This document shows, in pieces, positions 5,528-5,889 of a DNA stretch of 5,889 nt. The translations under genes were made by a program, and so were the position numbers. The notes below the pieces were generated by a model. That model was not told where the DNA came from and did not search any database. It saw only the letters and a program-made list of their open reading frames with translations. The stretch is from Promethearchaeia archaeon (GTDB lineage Archaea; Asgardarchaeota; Lokiarchaeia; Sigyniarchaeales; SOKP01): positions 1 through 5,889 of the forward strand of contig JAHQWY010000239.1 of the NCBI GenBank assembly GCA_029856445.1, given 5' to 3'. How positions within the stretch are numbered: the stretch's first letter is position 1; each line of letters opens with the position of its first letter.

Positions 5528-5546
5528 ACATTCTATCTCTTTGGAG

Positions 5547-5889
5547 TTGGTAAATATCTCACAAAAAGTCGAAAAAATTTCATTGGATGGATTATGGGAA
5601 TTAAAGAATCCTGATAAATCAATCGATATAGATACTCAAGTCCCTGGATCTGTATTTGAAGCTCTACTTGAAAATAATATTATTGAGGATCCTTTTTATG
5701 GGGTAAATGAACATGAAATGAAATGGGTTTTTGAATCTAATTGGATTTATAGAAGAGAATTCGACTTGGATCCAGAATTTTTAGAACATAAGCATATTAT
5801 ATTGCGGTTCAATGGATTAGATACAATAGCAGACGTGAATTTAAATGGAGAATTAATAGGTTCTGTAAATAATATGTTTGTTAGATATG
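5547..5889 (+). CDS. GH2 beta-mannosidase-like glycoside hydrolase, N-terminal 114 residues (3' end outside window)
   Basis: The frame stays open to the window edge. The translated part is the sugar-binding jelly-roll domain that opens GH2 beta-mannosidases: SLDGLWEL (12-19), VPGSVFEALL (32-41), IIEDPFYG (45-52), NEHEMKWV (54-61), WIYRREF (66-72), and FNGLDTIADVNLNG (88-101) followed by NMFVRY (109-114). The complete enzyme would hydrolyse terminal beta-mannosides with two catalytic glutamates, both downstream and not visible here. No signal peptide is present, so it is probably intracellular. The start is uncertain: no ATG fits, with TTG at 5547 or at 5541 in the same frame after a TAA at 5523. 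I favour 5547 because it lies about 25 nt after the TATA box; GGAG directly abuts it, too close to act as a Shine-Dalgarno. It is transcribed divergently from cutA. Confidence 0.9.
   Translation, partial: MVNISQKVEKISLDGLWELKNPDKSIDIDTQVPGSVFEALLENNIIEDPFYGVNEHEMKWVFESNWIYRREFDLDPEFLEHKHIILRFNGLDTIADVNLNGELIGSVNNMFVRY

Noticed and set aside
1..5889. CRISPR array, insertion sequence, defence or phage genes
   Set aside because: There are no regularly spaced direct repeats, no transposase or integrase motifs, and no terminal inverted repeats; the genes are ordinary chromosomal archaeal families apart from the small protein.

Overview
The window is AT-rich archaeal DNA. The evidence for an archaeon is a complete pelota (aPelota/Dom34) gene, two radical-SAM families and a nucleotidyltransferase family that I associate with archaea, TATA-box promoters, oligo-T terminator-like tracts, frequent TTG/GTG starts and sparse Shine-Dalgarno sites. 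I infer an Asgard (Lokiarchaeia-like) lineage. The main reason is a 51-residue gene whose product carries a WH2/thymosin-like actin-binding pattern; low GC and a GH2 beta-mannosidase are compatible. That lineage call cannot be proved from this window.

Layout. All genes except the last lie on the minus strand, so transcription runs right to left. From 5428 down to 1949 there is a tight five-gene cluster: cutA, a one-pass membrane protein of unknown function (possibly a degenerate alpha/beta-hydrolase fold), a pol-beta-type nucleotidyltransferase, a radical-SAM protein (COG2108-like) with unusual cysteine spacing, and a RimI/Ard1-like N-acetyltransferase. The last four are spaced +3, -4 and -11 nt and are almost certainly co-transcribed. 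From 1943 down to 1661 there is a stand-alone transcription unit with its own TATA box, Shine-Dalgarno site, GTG start and T-rich terminator; it encodes the 51-aa WH2-like protein. Then come pelota (TTG start) and, 9 nt after its stop, a second radical-SAM gene (COG2100-like) that runs off the left edge. On the right, a divergent 118-bp intergenic region separates cutA from a plus-strand GH2 beta-mannosidase gene that runs off the right edge.

How the genes relate. Pelota rescues stalled ribosomes, the GNAT probably acetylates protein N-termini, and the nucleotidyltransferase/radical-SAM pair looks like an RNA- or cofactor-modifying couple, so much of the window has an information-processing flavour. 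The WH2-like microprotein stands apart. If the assignment holds, it would be a minimal actin-monomer-binding protein in an archaeon. It is the item most worth pursuing.
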